Made by a program: the position numbers and the translations under genes. Below are positions 1 through 12,800 of a stretch of DNA of 64,000 nt, piece after piece. The notes beneath the pieces were generated by a model. It searched no databases and was not told the origin of the DNA. It saw only the letters and a list, made by a program, of their open reading frames with translations. This DNA comes from Protonemura montana. Taxonomy: Eukaryota > Arthropoda > Insecta > Plecoptera > Nemouridae. The stretch lies in contig OX387607.1 in assembly GCA_947568835.1 (NCBI GenBank), forward strand, positions 19,061,277 to 19,125,276, read 5' to 3'. How positions within the stretch are numbered: the first letter of the stretch is position 1; each line of letters opens with the position of its first letter.

Positions 1-506
1 GTCGCAGGTGTTGCTCTAACCAATTGAGCTACTTGGACCCCAATCTCCACCTGTCACGGGTGATGCTCTAACCAATTGAGCTACTCGAACCCCGATCTCC
101 ACCTGTCGCAGGTGTTGCTCTAACCAATTGAGCTACTTGGACCCCGATCTCCACCTGTCGCGGGTGTTGCTCTAACCAATTGAGCTTCTTGGACCCCGAT
201 CTCCACCTGTCGCGGGTGTTGCTCTAACCAATTGAGCTACTTGGACCCCGATCTCCACCTGTCACGGGTGTTGCTCTAACCAATTGAGCTACTTGGACCC
301 CGATCTCCACCTATCGCGGGTGTTGCTCTAACCAATTGAGCTACTTGGACCCCGATCTCCACCTGTCACGGGTGTTGCTCTAACCAATTGAGCTACTTGG
401 ACCCCGATCACCACCCGTCGCGGGTGTTGCTCTAACCAATTGAGCTACTTGGACCCCGATCTCCACCTGTCACGGGTGTTGCTCTAACCAATTGAGCTAC
501 TTGGAC
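1..506 (-). repeat. tRNA-like 52-nt module array (copy A, cut by the window edge)
   Basis: About ten tandem copies of a 52-nt unit. On the minus strand each unit reads GTCCAAGTAGCTCAATTGG, TTAGAGCAACACCCGCGAC, then AGGTGGAGATCGGG, i.e. the acceptor strand, D-arm (A box) and anticodon region of a tRNA. The T-arm is missing between units. A degenerate flank (507-560) corresponds to the leader seen in other copies. It is a SINE derivative and not a set of working tRNA genes. Confidence 0.85.
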
Positions 507-665
507 ATATAATTTATTGTAAGGATTTGAGTGCATTTAATGAATAGAACCACGTGGTTCACAGGGTCATGGTTCTTCTACAACTACATCTGGGCATAAA
601 CAGCACAGCTTCAATTGTAAAAATGATTAGTTAAGTCAACAGTTATTGAGCAGTTGTAAGAGTTC

Positions 666-887
666 CTAATAATAAATACAATCTATACGAGTTATGACTT
701 GAAATGTGGCGTAACCCACCAGGAAAGCCAGGAGCCGGTCTGTGGTGGTCTCGCCCAGCGTTGAAATCAAGAAGGAGTCGCTGAGGTTGGAGACAAGAAG
801 ATGAGCCACGAGAAAGAAGGGGACCACAGCACCGAGAGCCCCGTACAGCATCGCTAGAAACAGAGACAGGATCAGCATGGACCGACA
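666..887 (-). CDS. Candidate C-terminal membrane-anchor exon of the GTPase
   Basis: Read on the minus strand from about 887, the frame gives CRSMLILSLFLAMLYGALGA and more hydrophobic residues, then LISTLGETTTDRLLAFLVGY, and stops at 666. It is GC-richer than its surroundings, as exons are. A possible acceptor is GTGAG/CATCC, but it gives phase 0, whereas exon 7 ends in phase 1, so either another small exon intervenes or the border is elsewhere. A minus-strand AATAAA lies about 145 bp downstream (near 520). Assignment to the GTPase gene is inferred from strand and position. Confidence 0.4.
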   Translation of the reverse strand, partial: CRSMLILSLFLAMLYGALGAVVPFFLVAHLLVSNLSDSFLISTLGETTTDRLLAFLVGYATFQVITRIDCIYY

Positions 888-3800
888 AGGATGCTCACGA
901 TACATGGCAGCAATTTAATGAGCCTAAAATTACTATGCTGACAAGAAAAACAAGCTTAACATAATACATTAGTGAAAAATAAAATTAGCCAAAGCTTTAT
1001 TAGCGCGCTGTTAGGTCAAAGAATACTAAATAAGTATGAGATTACTCCATATGTTAACACGGGTATATCATGGCCTAGCATAGGAGGTTCAATGGTAGAT
1101 TCAACGTTTGGTAGCCATGGAGATGCTGAGATCGCCTGACAGAGCTTCTCAATTCTGCTATCTTATGTTACCACGGGTATATCATGGCCAAGCATAAGAG
1201 GTTCAATGGTAGATTCAACGTTTGGTAGCCATGGAGATGCTGAGATCGCCTGACAGAGCTTCTCAATTCTGCTATCTTATGTTACCACGGGTATATCATG
1301 GCCTAGCATAGGAGGTTCAATGGTAGATTCAACGTTTGGTAGCAATGGAGATGCTGAGATCGCCTGACAGAGCTTCTCAATTCTGCTATCTTATGTTACC
1401 ACGGGTATATCATGGCCTAGCATAGGAGGTTCAATGGTAGATTCAACGTTTGGTAGCCATGGAGATGCTGAGATCGCCTGACAGAGCTTCTCAATTCTAC
1501 TATCTTATGTTACCACGGGTATATCATGGCCTAGCATAGGAGGTTCAATGGTAGATTCAACGTTTAGTAGCCATGGAGATGCTGAGATCACCTGACAGAG
1601 CTTCTCAATTCTGCTATCTTATGTTACCTAGGGTATATCATAGCCTAGCATAGGAGGTTCAATGGTAGATTCAACCTTTGGCAGCCATGGAGATGCTGAG
1701 ATCGCCTGACAGAGCTTCTCAATTCTGCTATCTTCTGTTACCACGGGTATATCATGGCCTAGCATAGGAGGTTTAATGATAGATTCAACGTTGGGTAGCC
1801 ATGGAGATGCTGAGATCACCTGACAGAGCTTCTCAATTCTGCTATCTTATGTTACCACGGGTATATCATGGCCTAGCATAAGAGGTTCAATGGTAGATTC
1901 AACGTTTGGTAGCCATGGAGATGCTGAGATCGCCTGACAGAGCTTCTCAATTCTGCTATCTTATGTTACCACGGGTATATCATGGCCTAGCATAAGAGGT
2001 TCAATGGTAGATTCAACGTTTGGTAGCCATGGAGATGCTGAGATCGCCTGACAGAGCTTCTCAATTCTGCTATCTTATGTTACCACGGGTATATCATGGC
2101 CTAGCATAAGAGGTTCAATGGTAGATTCAACGTTTGGTAGCCATGGAGATGCTGAGATAGCCTGACAGAGCTCCTCAATACCGCAGATATATTTTGACTT
2201 CAGATATGCAAAAAAAAATGTCCTGGTGTTTGAGAGAAACTAAAACGTTGTTGATGGAATTGGGAAAGATAACATTGAAAGTCAGCAAACTAACTAAGGA
2301 GGTCGGAGGAATACTTTACATTTTACCAAAGGTTATGGAAGTCGTTTATGTACCAATAAAACACCTGCTACTCACCTTGTCCCGAAGTCTTGAAGTTGTA
2401 AGCGCAGTCTGCAACATCTTGCAAGAGTCTCCTTGCAATGAGCTGGACCACGGTCTCGCAGTCTCGCTCCAAAGCATTCAGTGTGTTTTGAATTGTGTGA
2501 TTAATCGTCCGTTCAATGTCCACACAGACCTCTTCTATCTGGTTCACGCATCTCGTGGACTGCAGCAAAAGTACAGCTGAGTTGGCATTTTCAATGGGAG
2601 CCAGGGACATGTGTGTCAAGGTATAGGGCATGGTGCAAGCATGGATGTGTACAGCTGGGTTGGCATCTTCAATGGGAGCCAGGGACATGTGTGTCAAGGT
2701 ATAGGGCATGGTGCAAGCATGGATGTGTACAGCTAGGTTGGCATCTTCAATGGGAGTCAGGGACATGTGTACCAAGGTATAGGGCATGGTGCAAGCATGG
2801 ATGTGTACAGCTGAGTTGGCATCTTCAATGGGAGCCAGGGACATTTGTGTCAAGGTATAGGGCATGGTGCAAGCATGGATGTGTACAGCTGGATTGGCAT
2901 CTTCAATGGGAGCCAGGGACATGTGTGTCAAGGTATAGGGCATGGTGCAAGCATGGATGTGTACAGCTGGGTTGGCATCTTCAATGGGAGCCAGGGACAT
3001 GTGTGTCAAGGTATAGGGCATGGTGCAAGCATGGATGTGTACAGCTAGGTTGGCATCTTCAATGGGAGTCAGGGACATGTGTACCAAGGTATAGGGCATG
3101 GTGCAAGCATGGATGTGTACAGCTGAGTTGGCATCTTCAATGGGAGCCAGGGACATTTGTGTCAAGGTATAGGGCATGGTGCAAGCATGGATGTGTACAG
3201 CTGGATTGGCATCTTCAATGGGAGCCAGGGACATGTGTGTCAAGGTATAGGGCATGGTGCAAGCATGGATGTGTACAGCTGGGTTGGCATCTTCAATGGG
3301 AGCCAGGGACATGTGTGTCAAGGTATAGGGCATGGTGCAAGCATGGATGTGTACAGCTGGGTTGGCATCTTCAATGGGAGCCAGGGACATGTGTGTCAAG
3401 GTATAGGGCATGGTGCAAGCATGGATGTGTACAGCTGGGTTGGCATCTTCAATGGGAGCCAGGGACATGTGTGTCAAGGTATAGGGCATGGTGCAAGCAT
3501 GGATGTGTATAGCTGGGTTGGTATCTTCAATGGGAGCCAGGGACATGTGTGTCAAGGTATAGGGCATGGTGCAAGCATGGATGTGTACAGCTGGGTTGGC
3601 ATCTTCAATGGGAGCCAGGGACATGTGTGTCAAGGTATAGGGCATGGTGCAAGCATGGATGTGTACAGCTAGGTTGGCATCTTCAATGGGAGTCAGGGAC
3701 ATGTGTACCAAGGTATAGGGCATGGTGCAAGCATGGATGTGTACAGCTGAGTTGGCATCTTCAATGGGAGCCAGGGACATTTGTGTCAAGGTATAGGGCA

Positions 3801-6800
3801 TGGTGCAAGCATGGATGTGTACAGCTGGGATGACATCTTCAATGGGAGCCAGGGACATGTGTGTCAAGGTATAGGGCATGGTGCAAGCATGGATGTTTAC
3901 AGCTGGGTTGGCATCTTCAATGGGAGCCAGGGACATGTGTGTCAAGGTATAGGGCATGGTGCAAGCATGGATGTGTACAGCTGGGATGACATCTTCAATG
4001 GGAGCCAGGGACATGTGTGCCAAGGTATAGGGCATGGTGCAAGCATGGATGTTTACAGCTGGGTTGGCATCTTCAAGGAGAGCCAGGGACATGTGTGCCA
4101 AGGTATATGGCATGGTGCAAGCATGGATGTGTACAGCTGGGTTGGCATCTTCAATGGGAGCCAGGGACATGTGTGTCAAGGTATAAGGCATGGTGCAAGC
4201 ATGGATGTGTACAGCTGGGATGACATCTTCAATGGGAGCCAGGGACATGTGTGCCAAGGTATAGGGCATGGTGCAAGCATGGATGTGTACAGCTGGGTTA
4301 GCATCTTCAATGGGAGCCAGGGAAATGTGTGTCAAGGTATAGGGCATGGTGCAAGCATGGATGTGTACAGCTGAGTTGGCATCTTCAATGGGAGCCAGGG
4401 ACATGTGTGCCAAGGTATAGGGCATGGTGCAAGCATGGATGTGTACAGCTAGGTTGGCATCTTCAATGAGAGCCAGGGACATGTGTGTCAAGGTATAGGG
4501 CATGGTGCAAGCATGGATGTGTACAGCTGGGTTGACATCTTCAATGGGAGCCAGGGACATGTGTGCCAAGGTATAGGGCATGGTGCAAGCATGGATGTTT
4601 ACAGCTGGGTTGGCATCTTCAATGGGAGCCAGGGACATGTGTGTCAAGGTATAGGGCATGGTGCAAGCATGGATGTGTACAGCTGGGATGACATCTTCAA
4701 TGGGAGCCAGGGACATGTGTGCCAAGGTATAGGGCATGGTGCAAGCATGGATGTTTACAGCTGGGTTGGCATCTTCAAGGAGAGCCAGGGACATGTGTGC
4801 CAAGGTATATGGCATGGTGCAAGCATGGATGTGTACAGCTGGGTTGGCATCTTCAATGGGAGCCAGGGACATGTGTGTCAAGGTATAAGGCATGGTGCAA
4901 GCATGGATGTGTACAGCTGGGATGACATCTTCAATGGGAGCCAGGGACATGTGTGCCAAGGTATAGGGCATGGTGCAAGCATGGATGTGTACAGCTGGGT
5001 TAGCATCTTCAATGGGAGCCAGGGAAATGTGTGTCAAGGTATAGGGCATGGTGCAAGCATGGATGTGTACAGCTGAGTTGGCATCTTCAATGGGAGCCAG
5101 GGACATGTGTGCCAAGGTATAGGGCATGGTGCAAGCATGGATGTGTACAGCTAGGTTGGCATCTTCAATGAGAGCCAGGGACATGTGTGTCAAGGTATAG
5201 GGCATGGTGCAAGCATGGATGTGTACAGCTGGGTTGACATCTTCAATGGGAGCCAGGGACATGTGTGCCAAGGTATAGGGCATGGTGCAAGCATGGATGT
5301 GTACAACTGGGTCGGCATCTTCAATGGGAGCCAGGGACATGTGTGTCAAGGTATAGGGCATGGTGCAAGCATGGATGTGTACAGCTGGGTTGGCAACTTC
5401 AATGAGAGCCAGGGACATGTGTGCCAAGGTATAGGGCATGGTGCAAGCATGGACGTGTACAGCTGAGTTGGCATCTTCAATGGGAGCCAGGGACATTTGT
5501 GTCAAGGTATAGGGCATGGTGCAAGCATGGATGTGTATAGCTGGGTTGGCATCTTCAATGGGAGCCAGGGACATGTGTGTCAAGGTATAGGGCATGGTGC
5601 AAGCATGGATGTGTACAGCTGGGTTGGCATCTTCAATGGGAGCCAGGGACATGTGTGTCAAGGTATAGGGCATGGTGCAAGCATGGATGTGTACAGCTGG
5701 GTTGGCATCTTCAATGAGAGCCAGGGACATGTGTGTCAAGGTATAGGGCATGGTGCAAGCATGGATGTGTACAGCTGGGTTGGCATCTTCAATGGGAGCC
5801 AGGGACATGTGTGTCAAGGTATAGGGCATGGTGCAAGCATGGATGTGTACAGCTGGGTTGGCATCTTCAATGGGAGCCAGGGACATGTGTGTCAAGGTAT
5901 AGGGCATGGTGCAAGCATGGATGTGTACAGCTGGGTTGGCATCTTCAATGAGAGCCAGGGACATGTGTGTCAAGGTATAGGGCATGGTGCAAGCATGGAT
6001 GTGTACAGCTGGGTTGGCATCTTCAATGGGAGCCAGGGGCATGTGTGGCAAGGTATAGGGCCTGGTGCAAGCATGGATATTTACAGCTGGGTTAGCATCT
6101 TCAATGGGAGCCAGGGACATGTGTGTCAAGGTTTCTCTTACCTTGTTCAAGTCAGGTACGTAGATTGTTGGCATGGCGAAACCTGTCCTATTCAATCCCG
6201 GCCGCTTGCACAGTTCTTGTACGATCTGCATCATAACCCTACAATCAAAGCACGAGGCTTCATCATCACCCTTAGCTTAAGTCATCGTCATCTCCCTAAC
6301 TTCTAAAAGTGTGTACATACCTCTGTCTGTCCGACTCAGAGCCGGCGTCGTCTGCTTTCGACAAATAGAAGCGCATTTTCTCGGTGTGGGCGGCGTTTAG
6401 TCTCTCTACCAGCGTCAGCGTACGTTTGCACAACGCCTGGCCGATTGGATCAAAGAAGACGAACACCAAGTCAGACATCTTCCCTGGAACAGAAGACAAC
6501 ACGAGGCTCGTTACGTGAAATTAAATCAGGCGACTCTTAATTAAAGGGTGTTGCATCGTAGAGAAAAGAATGGTTAGAACCAATGCGGGTGAAAGCGTTG
6601 TAGTATTTTCACTTTATCCAGAGTTAGCAAGGAAATTAATAGTGATACTAAATTGAACGCTGAATTCGTGACTGAAAGGGGAAATCTTGACGCAAGTGTA
6701 GAATTACTAAGTTTGACGACCAATCTATTCGCTGTGATAATATTAACTGAACAGTGATCGTGCGCTGGTTGACCAGGGCAAGCAAATAGGACATAATTTG

Positions 6801-9800
6801 AAAGATATGGGAGTGTGATTAACTCGTAATGCAAACAAAACAATGCAATTGAATCGAAATAATGAAACTTGGATATTTAAAAAGTATATTATGTGATTTG
6901 GGTTGAAATCCAGGTGTGCATGTGGCCCCTGGACTGCCCCTATGTCCCAGGACTGCCCCTATGTCCCAGGACTGCCCCTATGATCATGTGTATGATGATC
7001 ACCCATCCAATACCTGACTCAGCGCAGTTTTGCTTAACTTTCATCCCTCCAACCTCTCTCCCGAACAGAACTGGTCATGTGTATGATTGTCACCCATCCA
7101 ATACCTGACTCAGCGCAGTTTTGCTTAACTTTCATCCCTCTAACCTCTCTCCCGAACAGAACTGGTCATGTGTATGATGGTCACCCATCCAATACCTGAC
7201 TCAGCGCAGTTTTGCTTAACTTTCATCCCTCCAACCTCTCTCCCGAACAGAACTGGTCATGTGTATGATGGTCACCCATAAAGTTGGCAATGTGTAGTCA
7301 GAGTCCACCAGGTTGTGGCAAGGTAAGGCTAACATGACTGTATGTCCCAGGGCTCGAGCTGCCCCTATGTCCCAGGGCTCGAGCTGCCCCTGGTTTGTGT
7401 TTGCTTCTTACCGAGCCACTCGATGGTCTCGTTTACATCGAACGGGTACTGCATGTCTCCGTCCACCAGGCCGGGCGTGTCCACGAATGTCACAAGACTG
7501 AACTTCTTTTGTTTAGAAGTTGAGATCTCGGTGGACAGGAAATCCACTGCACCTGCAAGCAGAACAAACACATTTGAAGGCACGATCACTTTGAAGAATT
7601 AAACCCGTTCAGCAAATGTCTGTTAATAATTATACACATAATTGGTTATTAAGTTAATAACACCAGTTTGTTTAGGATTTTATTTCAGAAAATACAAAAT
7701 ACGTAATTTTTTGAGTTATTGACCCTGATTATTTTATTTACATGCATTTAGGAAGCTTGAACTTGGTAGTTGTTATAATTTTATGTGGTTCTTTTGTTAT
7801 CGGAAAATTGTCAGGACTGCTCTTGAAGAAGTAACAGGTACAAGTTACGAAACGTTGGGAAATTTAGTTGTTCTTCACTTAGCATTCAAAACCCAGTTCA
7901 ATTAGTTTTTGTTAAAACTAGTGCTAAGTTTACATCAAGTAGACATGAGTCTAAAAACTATCACAATGTCTATGAAATTTTAATTTAATTGCAAATGCTA
8001 CCAAGTTTTTTATTATTGAGACGCTAATAATCTCACACAAATTTGACTAAAAATGCACGAAAATTCTAACAAAAATTACAATTAGCAACGACAGGTGAAG
8101 ATCTGGGTTCGAGTCCCCGTTTCGACACCAATATTTGAGAGGTTAGAGTGTTCATAATAATCAAAAATAAACCCGTTTGCTTTGTTTAGTAAAACATTGT
8201 CATCGAAAGCTGTCGTTCAAGACTTCAGCATCGTAATAGAATAAGGATTGACCTCTCGCAAACGCATCCAATGTCAAATTGGAGTTATTCGAGATTGACA
8301 GGTTGTGACGTGATATAGCGTCACTAGAATCAGAGTGACTGTGAGTATTCACAGTCTCTTGGTTCTACCGTTGAGTGTAGGTTATAGTTAGAGTTTCAAC
8401 GTCAATGTTACAGTCTCTGCGTGAAAGATGGCCGCCAAATGACTACCTTACCGACAAAAATGCAGAGTACCGGAACATCACGTTAAGTGGAGCCACTGTC
8501 GTATGAAATTTAATTTCGATATTTATAGTAGGTTACTCGCTTATGAATATCGTTACGTGTTTATCAATCGTTGAGGTAAACATTGATGAAGATTTTTTGA
8601 GCATGAAAAGTTTTAAAAGCAAGTTAACTTACGAGAAATATTGAAATTAAAATTCATATAACAGTGGCTCCACTTAACGAGATTGTCCGGTACTCTGCAT
8701 TTTTGTCGGTAAGGTAGTAATTTTTCACGCAGAGACTTTAACGTTGACGTTGAAACTCTACCTAGAACCTACACTCAACGGTTCCACTCCTTGGAGATCC
8801 GTCATTCTCATCAAATACACTAAAATCCTTTAAAAAATGTCTGTTTTTATAGCACAGATCTAACAGCTGAAGATTCAAATCTCATTGACTCATCAAAGGC
8901 AAAGAATGAGGAGCAAAGTTCAAGCATATTTTATTTTATTCGTTCATTTATTATTTTATGCAGATGAATACAGAATATTATTGGGAGGCACCCAACATAA
9001 CAATATTAAAAACTAAATCTGTTGAATGCTATCTAACAAATCCACAACATTATCTTAAATTAAATAGAAAGGAATATTAATCAGCTTATCTTAAAATCTG
9101 AATTCTCATGAGATTACATCCAAGCTTATGAAGGAGAAAGATCCCAGCGACTTTTTATTTTTTTGTTTATTTGACACAAACTTTCTGCAGCCAAAATTGC
9201 AAATGCTGAGCGACAAAATTTTAAGTGCATTTCAATTAGAAACCTGATTGTTTATTTGTCTATTTAAACTGATAAATTTGAATTCTGCTGGTCAAACAAA
9301 TGACCGGCAGCTTTAATGAATGTTCTTGTGTCATTTTAACAGATTTCAGCGACAAATCTGCTTTTTATTGCAGCAAGGTTTTAACTCCCCACGGAAAAAA
9401 TGTGAGTAGATTTTAATTATTGTAATTCCATCCTCTCAACAAACTGCAGGCGGGTTATTTACGAACAAATTGGCTCACTTTTTATTATTATCAACACTAT
9501 AACCGTCTCATAAATTGATGCCTATACGGGGACTCGAACCCCGATCTTCACCTGTCGCAAGTGTTGCTCTAACCAATTGAGCTACTTGGACACTGGCTTT
9601 TTGAGAAGATTTTAGTGTATTATAATAAAATACCCTGCGCGTTGCAAGCGTTTGCAATTTAAATAATATTTCATCCTAATACAGCAACGAATCCAACGTC
9701 AAATTGGAGTTATTCGAGTTTGACAGGTTGTGACGTGATATAGCGTCACTAGAATCAGAGTGACTATGAGTATTCACAGCCTCTTGGTTCTACTCCTTGG

Positions 9801-12800
9801 AGATCCGTCATTCTCATCAAATACACTAAAATCGTCTCAAAAAGTAAGTGTCCAAGTAGCTCAATTGGTTAGAGCAACACCCGCGACAGGTGGAGATCGG
9901 GGTCCAAGTAGCTCAATTGGTTAGAGCAACACCCACGACAGGTGGAGATCGGGGTCCAAGTAGCTCAATTGGTTAGAGCAACACCCGCGACAGGCAGAGA
10001 TCGGGGTCCAAGTAGCTCAATTGGTTAGAGCAACACCCACGACAGGTGGAGATCGGGGTCCAAGTAGCTCAATTGGTTAGAGCAACACCCGCGACAGGTG
10101 AAGATCGGGGTCCAAGTAGCTCAATTGGTTAGAGCAACAACCGTGATAGGTGGAGATTGGGGTCCAAGTAGCTCAATTGGTTAGAGCAACACCCGCGACA
10201 GGTGGAGATCGGGGTTCGAGTCCGCGTTTGGACATCAATTTTTGAGACGGTTATATGTGTTGTTAATAATAAAATACCTCGCGCATTGCAAGCGTTTGTA
10301 ATTTAAATAAGAGTTCATCCTACACTTTGTATCAAGCTTCTCAGTAACCTGCATTTCATGGAAATCAAAGTCACGTCATGAGAGTGTAAATGTCAACTGA
10401 CCAATCTTCCGACAGTTTTCCTGGTCGCACCTTTCAAGTTAGAATTCCAGAAATTGAGTTCATTGTAGACTCATGTCTACTTGATTGACCCTGATTATTT
10501 TCTTTAGATGCATTTAGGAAGCTTGAACTTGGTAATTGTTATAATTTTATGTGGTTCTTTTGTTATCGGAAAATTGTCAGGACTGCTCTTACCCTTGATA
10601 AAGTAACAGGTACAAGTTACGAAACGTTGGGAAATTAAGTTGTTCTTCACTTGGCATTCAAAACCCAGTTCAAATAGTTTTTGTTAAAATCAAGCATATT
10701 GTAGATAAGAACATAAACTTATGAACACCAGGTTTCTGTTTTAGAAAATATGTTTAGTTTGCCTTGTGTGCTCTTTCCTGAACTTGGTTAAAAACGGCAA
10801 CTTTAAGAGTAAATTTTGGCAAAAAAAAAAAATAATTTCTAAAAGAGAAACCTGTTGTTCACCAACCTTTTGACAGCATGGATTTGTGGAGGAATTCTTT
10901 TTTGGAATTCTGTGACAACAACATTCACCAACATCAGTCTAAACTTGATTTAACTTTGGTTTGAGCCCAAGATTTTGATATCCTCTAATCTCTATAAATT
11001 CAAACAGGAATTGCAAACATCAAGCAAGTAAATTTAGGCAACGCTTTTAAAACAAGACAAATATAGTTTATTTGAAATGAGAGTGAGTTGAGATAAAGAA
11101 ATACACTCTTCTAAGCCCCTTAGTTCCATCGTTGAGTGTGCAGGTTCTAGGTAGAGACAGAACGTCAACGTTAAACTTTCTGTGTGAAAGATGGCCACCA
11201 AATGACTACTTTTCCGACAAAAATGCAGAGTACCGGAACATCACGTTAAGTGGAGCCACTGTCATACGAAAATTTATTTCGATATTTCTCGTAGGTTAAC
11301 TCGCCTTTGAATATAGTTACGTGTGTATCAATCGTTGAGGTAAACATTGATGGAGATCCTTTGAGCATGAAAAGTCTCAAAAGCGAGTAACCTTTGAGAA
11401 ATATCTTTTAAATTTTAATATATATAATCTTGCCCGAAGTCCTGTCAACTTGTACCTGAGTGCAACTTTGCTGTAAACACCGGGACCCGACAATTTATCC
11501 GAGATTATTGATTTGCTTAGTGACTGACTGCATTGTTATATCATTATATAGGTTGACAATTATAAAATAAAACACATTTTTTACACGAAAAACAAAGAAA
11601 ATTCAAGCTAAAAACTCATTGTTTAATATTATTTTGTATTACAGAGTATGGTTATTTCATGTCAGTTTTGTAGCACGGATTCAGTTTCTCACACACGGCT
11701 TCCATCTTCTCAGAGCTCGGCGTTGCTCCGCCCACCCCGGCCACGGTGTTGCCCTTCACCAGGCAGCTAGCAGCCAGAGATACGCTGGATGCCCAGGGAG
11801 GAGCTCACCGGGACCAGGAAGTTAAGCAACACTGTGCTGGGTCACCGTATTGGATGGGTGACCATCATACACATGACCAGTTCTGTTCGGGAGAGAGGTT
11901 GGAAGGATGAAAGTTAAGCAACACTGCGCTGGGTCAGGTATTGGATGGGTGACCATCATACACATGACCAGTTCTGTTCGGGAGAGAGGTTGGAGGGATG
12001 AAAGTTAAGCAACACTGTGCTGGGTCAGGTACTGGATGGGTGACCATCATACACATGACCAGTTCTGTTCGGGAGAGAGATTGGAGGGATGAAAGTTAAG
12101 CAACACTGCGCTGGGTCAGGTATTGGATGGGTGACCATCATACACATGACCAGTTCTGTTCGGGAGAGAGGTTGGAGGGATGAAAGTTAAGCAACACTGT
12201 GCTGGGTCAGGTATTGGATGGGTGACCATCATACACATGACCAGTTCTGTTCGGGAGAGAGATTGGAGGGATGAAAGTTAAGCAACACTGTGCTGGGTCA
12301 GGTATTGGATGGGTGACCATCATACACATGACCAGTTCTGTTCGGGAGAGAGGTTGGAAGGATGAAAGTTAAGCAACACTGCGCTGGGTCAGGTATTGGA
12401 TGTGTGACCATCATACACATGACCAGTTCTGTTCGGGAGAGAGGTTGGAGGGATGAAAGTTAAGCAAAACTGCGCTGAGTCAGGTATTGGATGGGTGAGA
12501 GGTTGGAGGTATTAGATGGGTGAGAAGTTGGAGGGATGAAAGTTAGTACAATCCTGTAGTTCGCGTTGTACCGTCCTTCGTAAGGGATGTTCAGCCGGTG
12601 GTCCTCTTGGTCTTCAACAGGAGTATGAGTTGTATGATGCTTTCAAAAAAGCATGTTCTTTCACTGATGTCCTATTTCACCAACATCAGGCTAAACTTGG
12701 TTTATTTTTGGCTTAGGCTTAAGATTTGATATTCTCAAAATTAACGACAATTTACAAAAGTCAAGGAAGTAAATTTAAGCAACGAACGTGAAACAAGGGA

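Noticed and set aside
1-506. Tandem tRNA genes
   Set aside because: The units lack a T-arm and 3' acceptor strand, and the loop lacks the usual U33. They are SINE-derived modules.
2194-2580. 128-codon plus-strand open frame
   Set aside because: It overlaps GTPase exon 7 in antisense. The exon is supported by phase, splice sites and motif context.
2613-6306. Plus-strand open frames in the 78-nt array (cysteine/tryptophan-rich repeats)
   Set aside because: They are antisense shadows of the array. The gene and its splice sites are on the minus strand.
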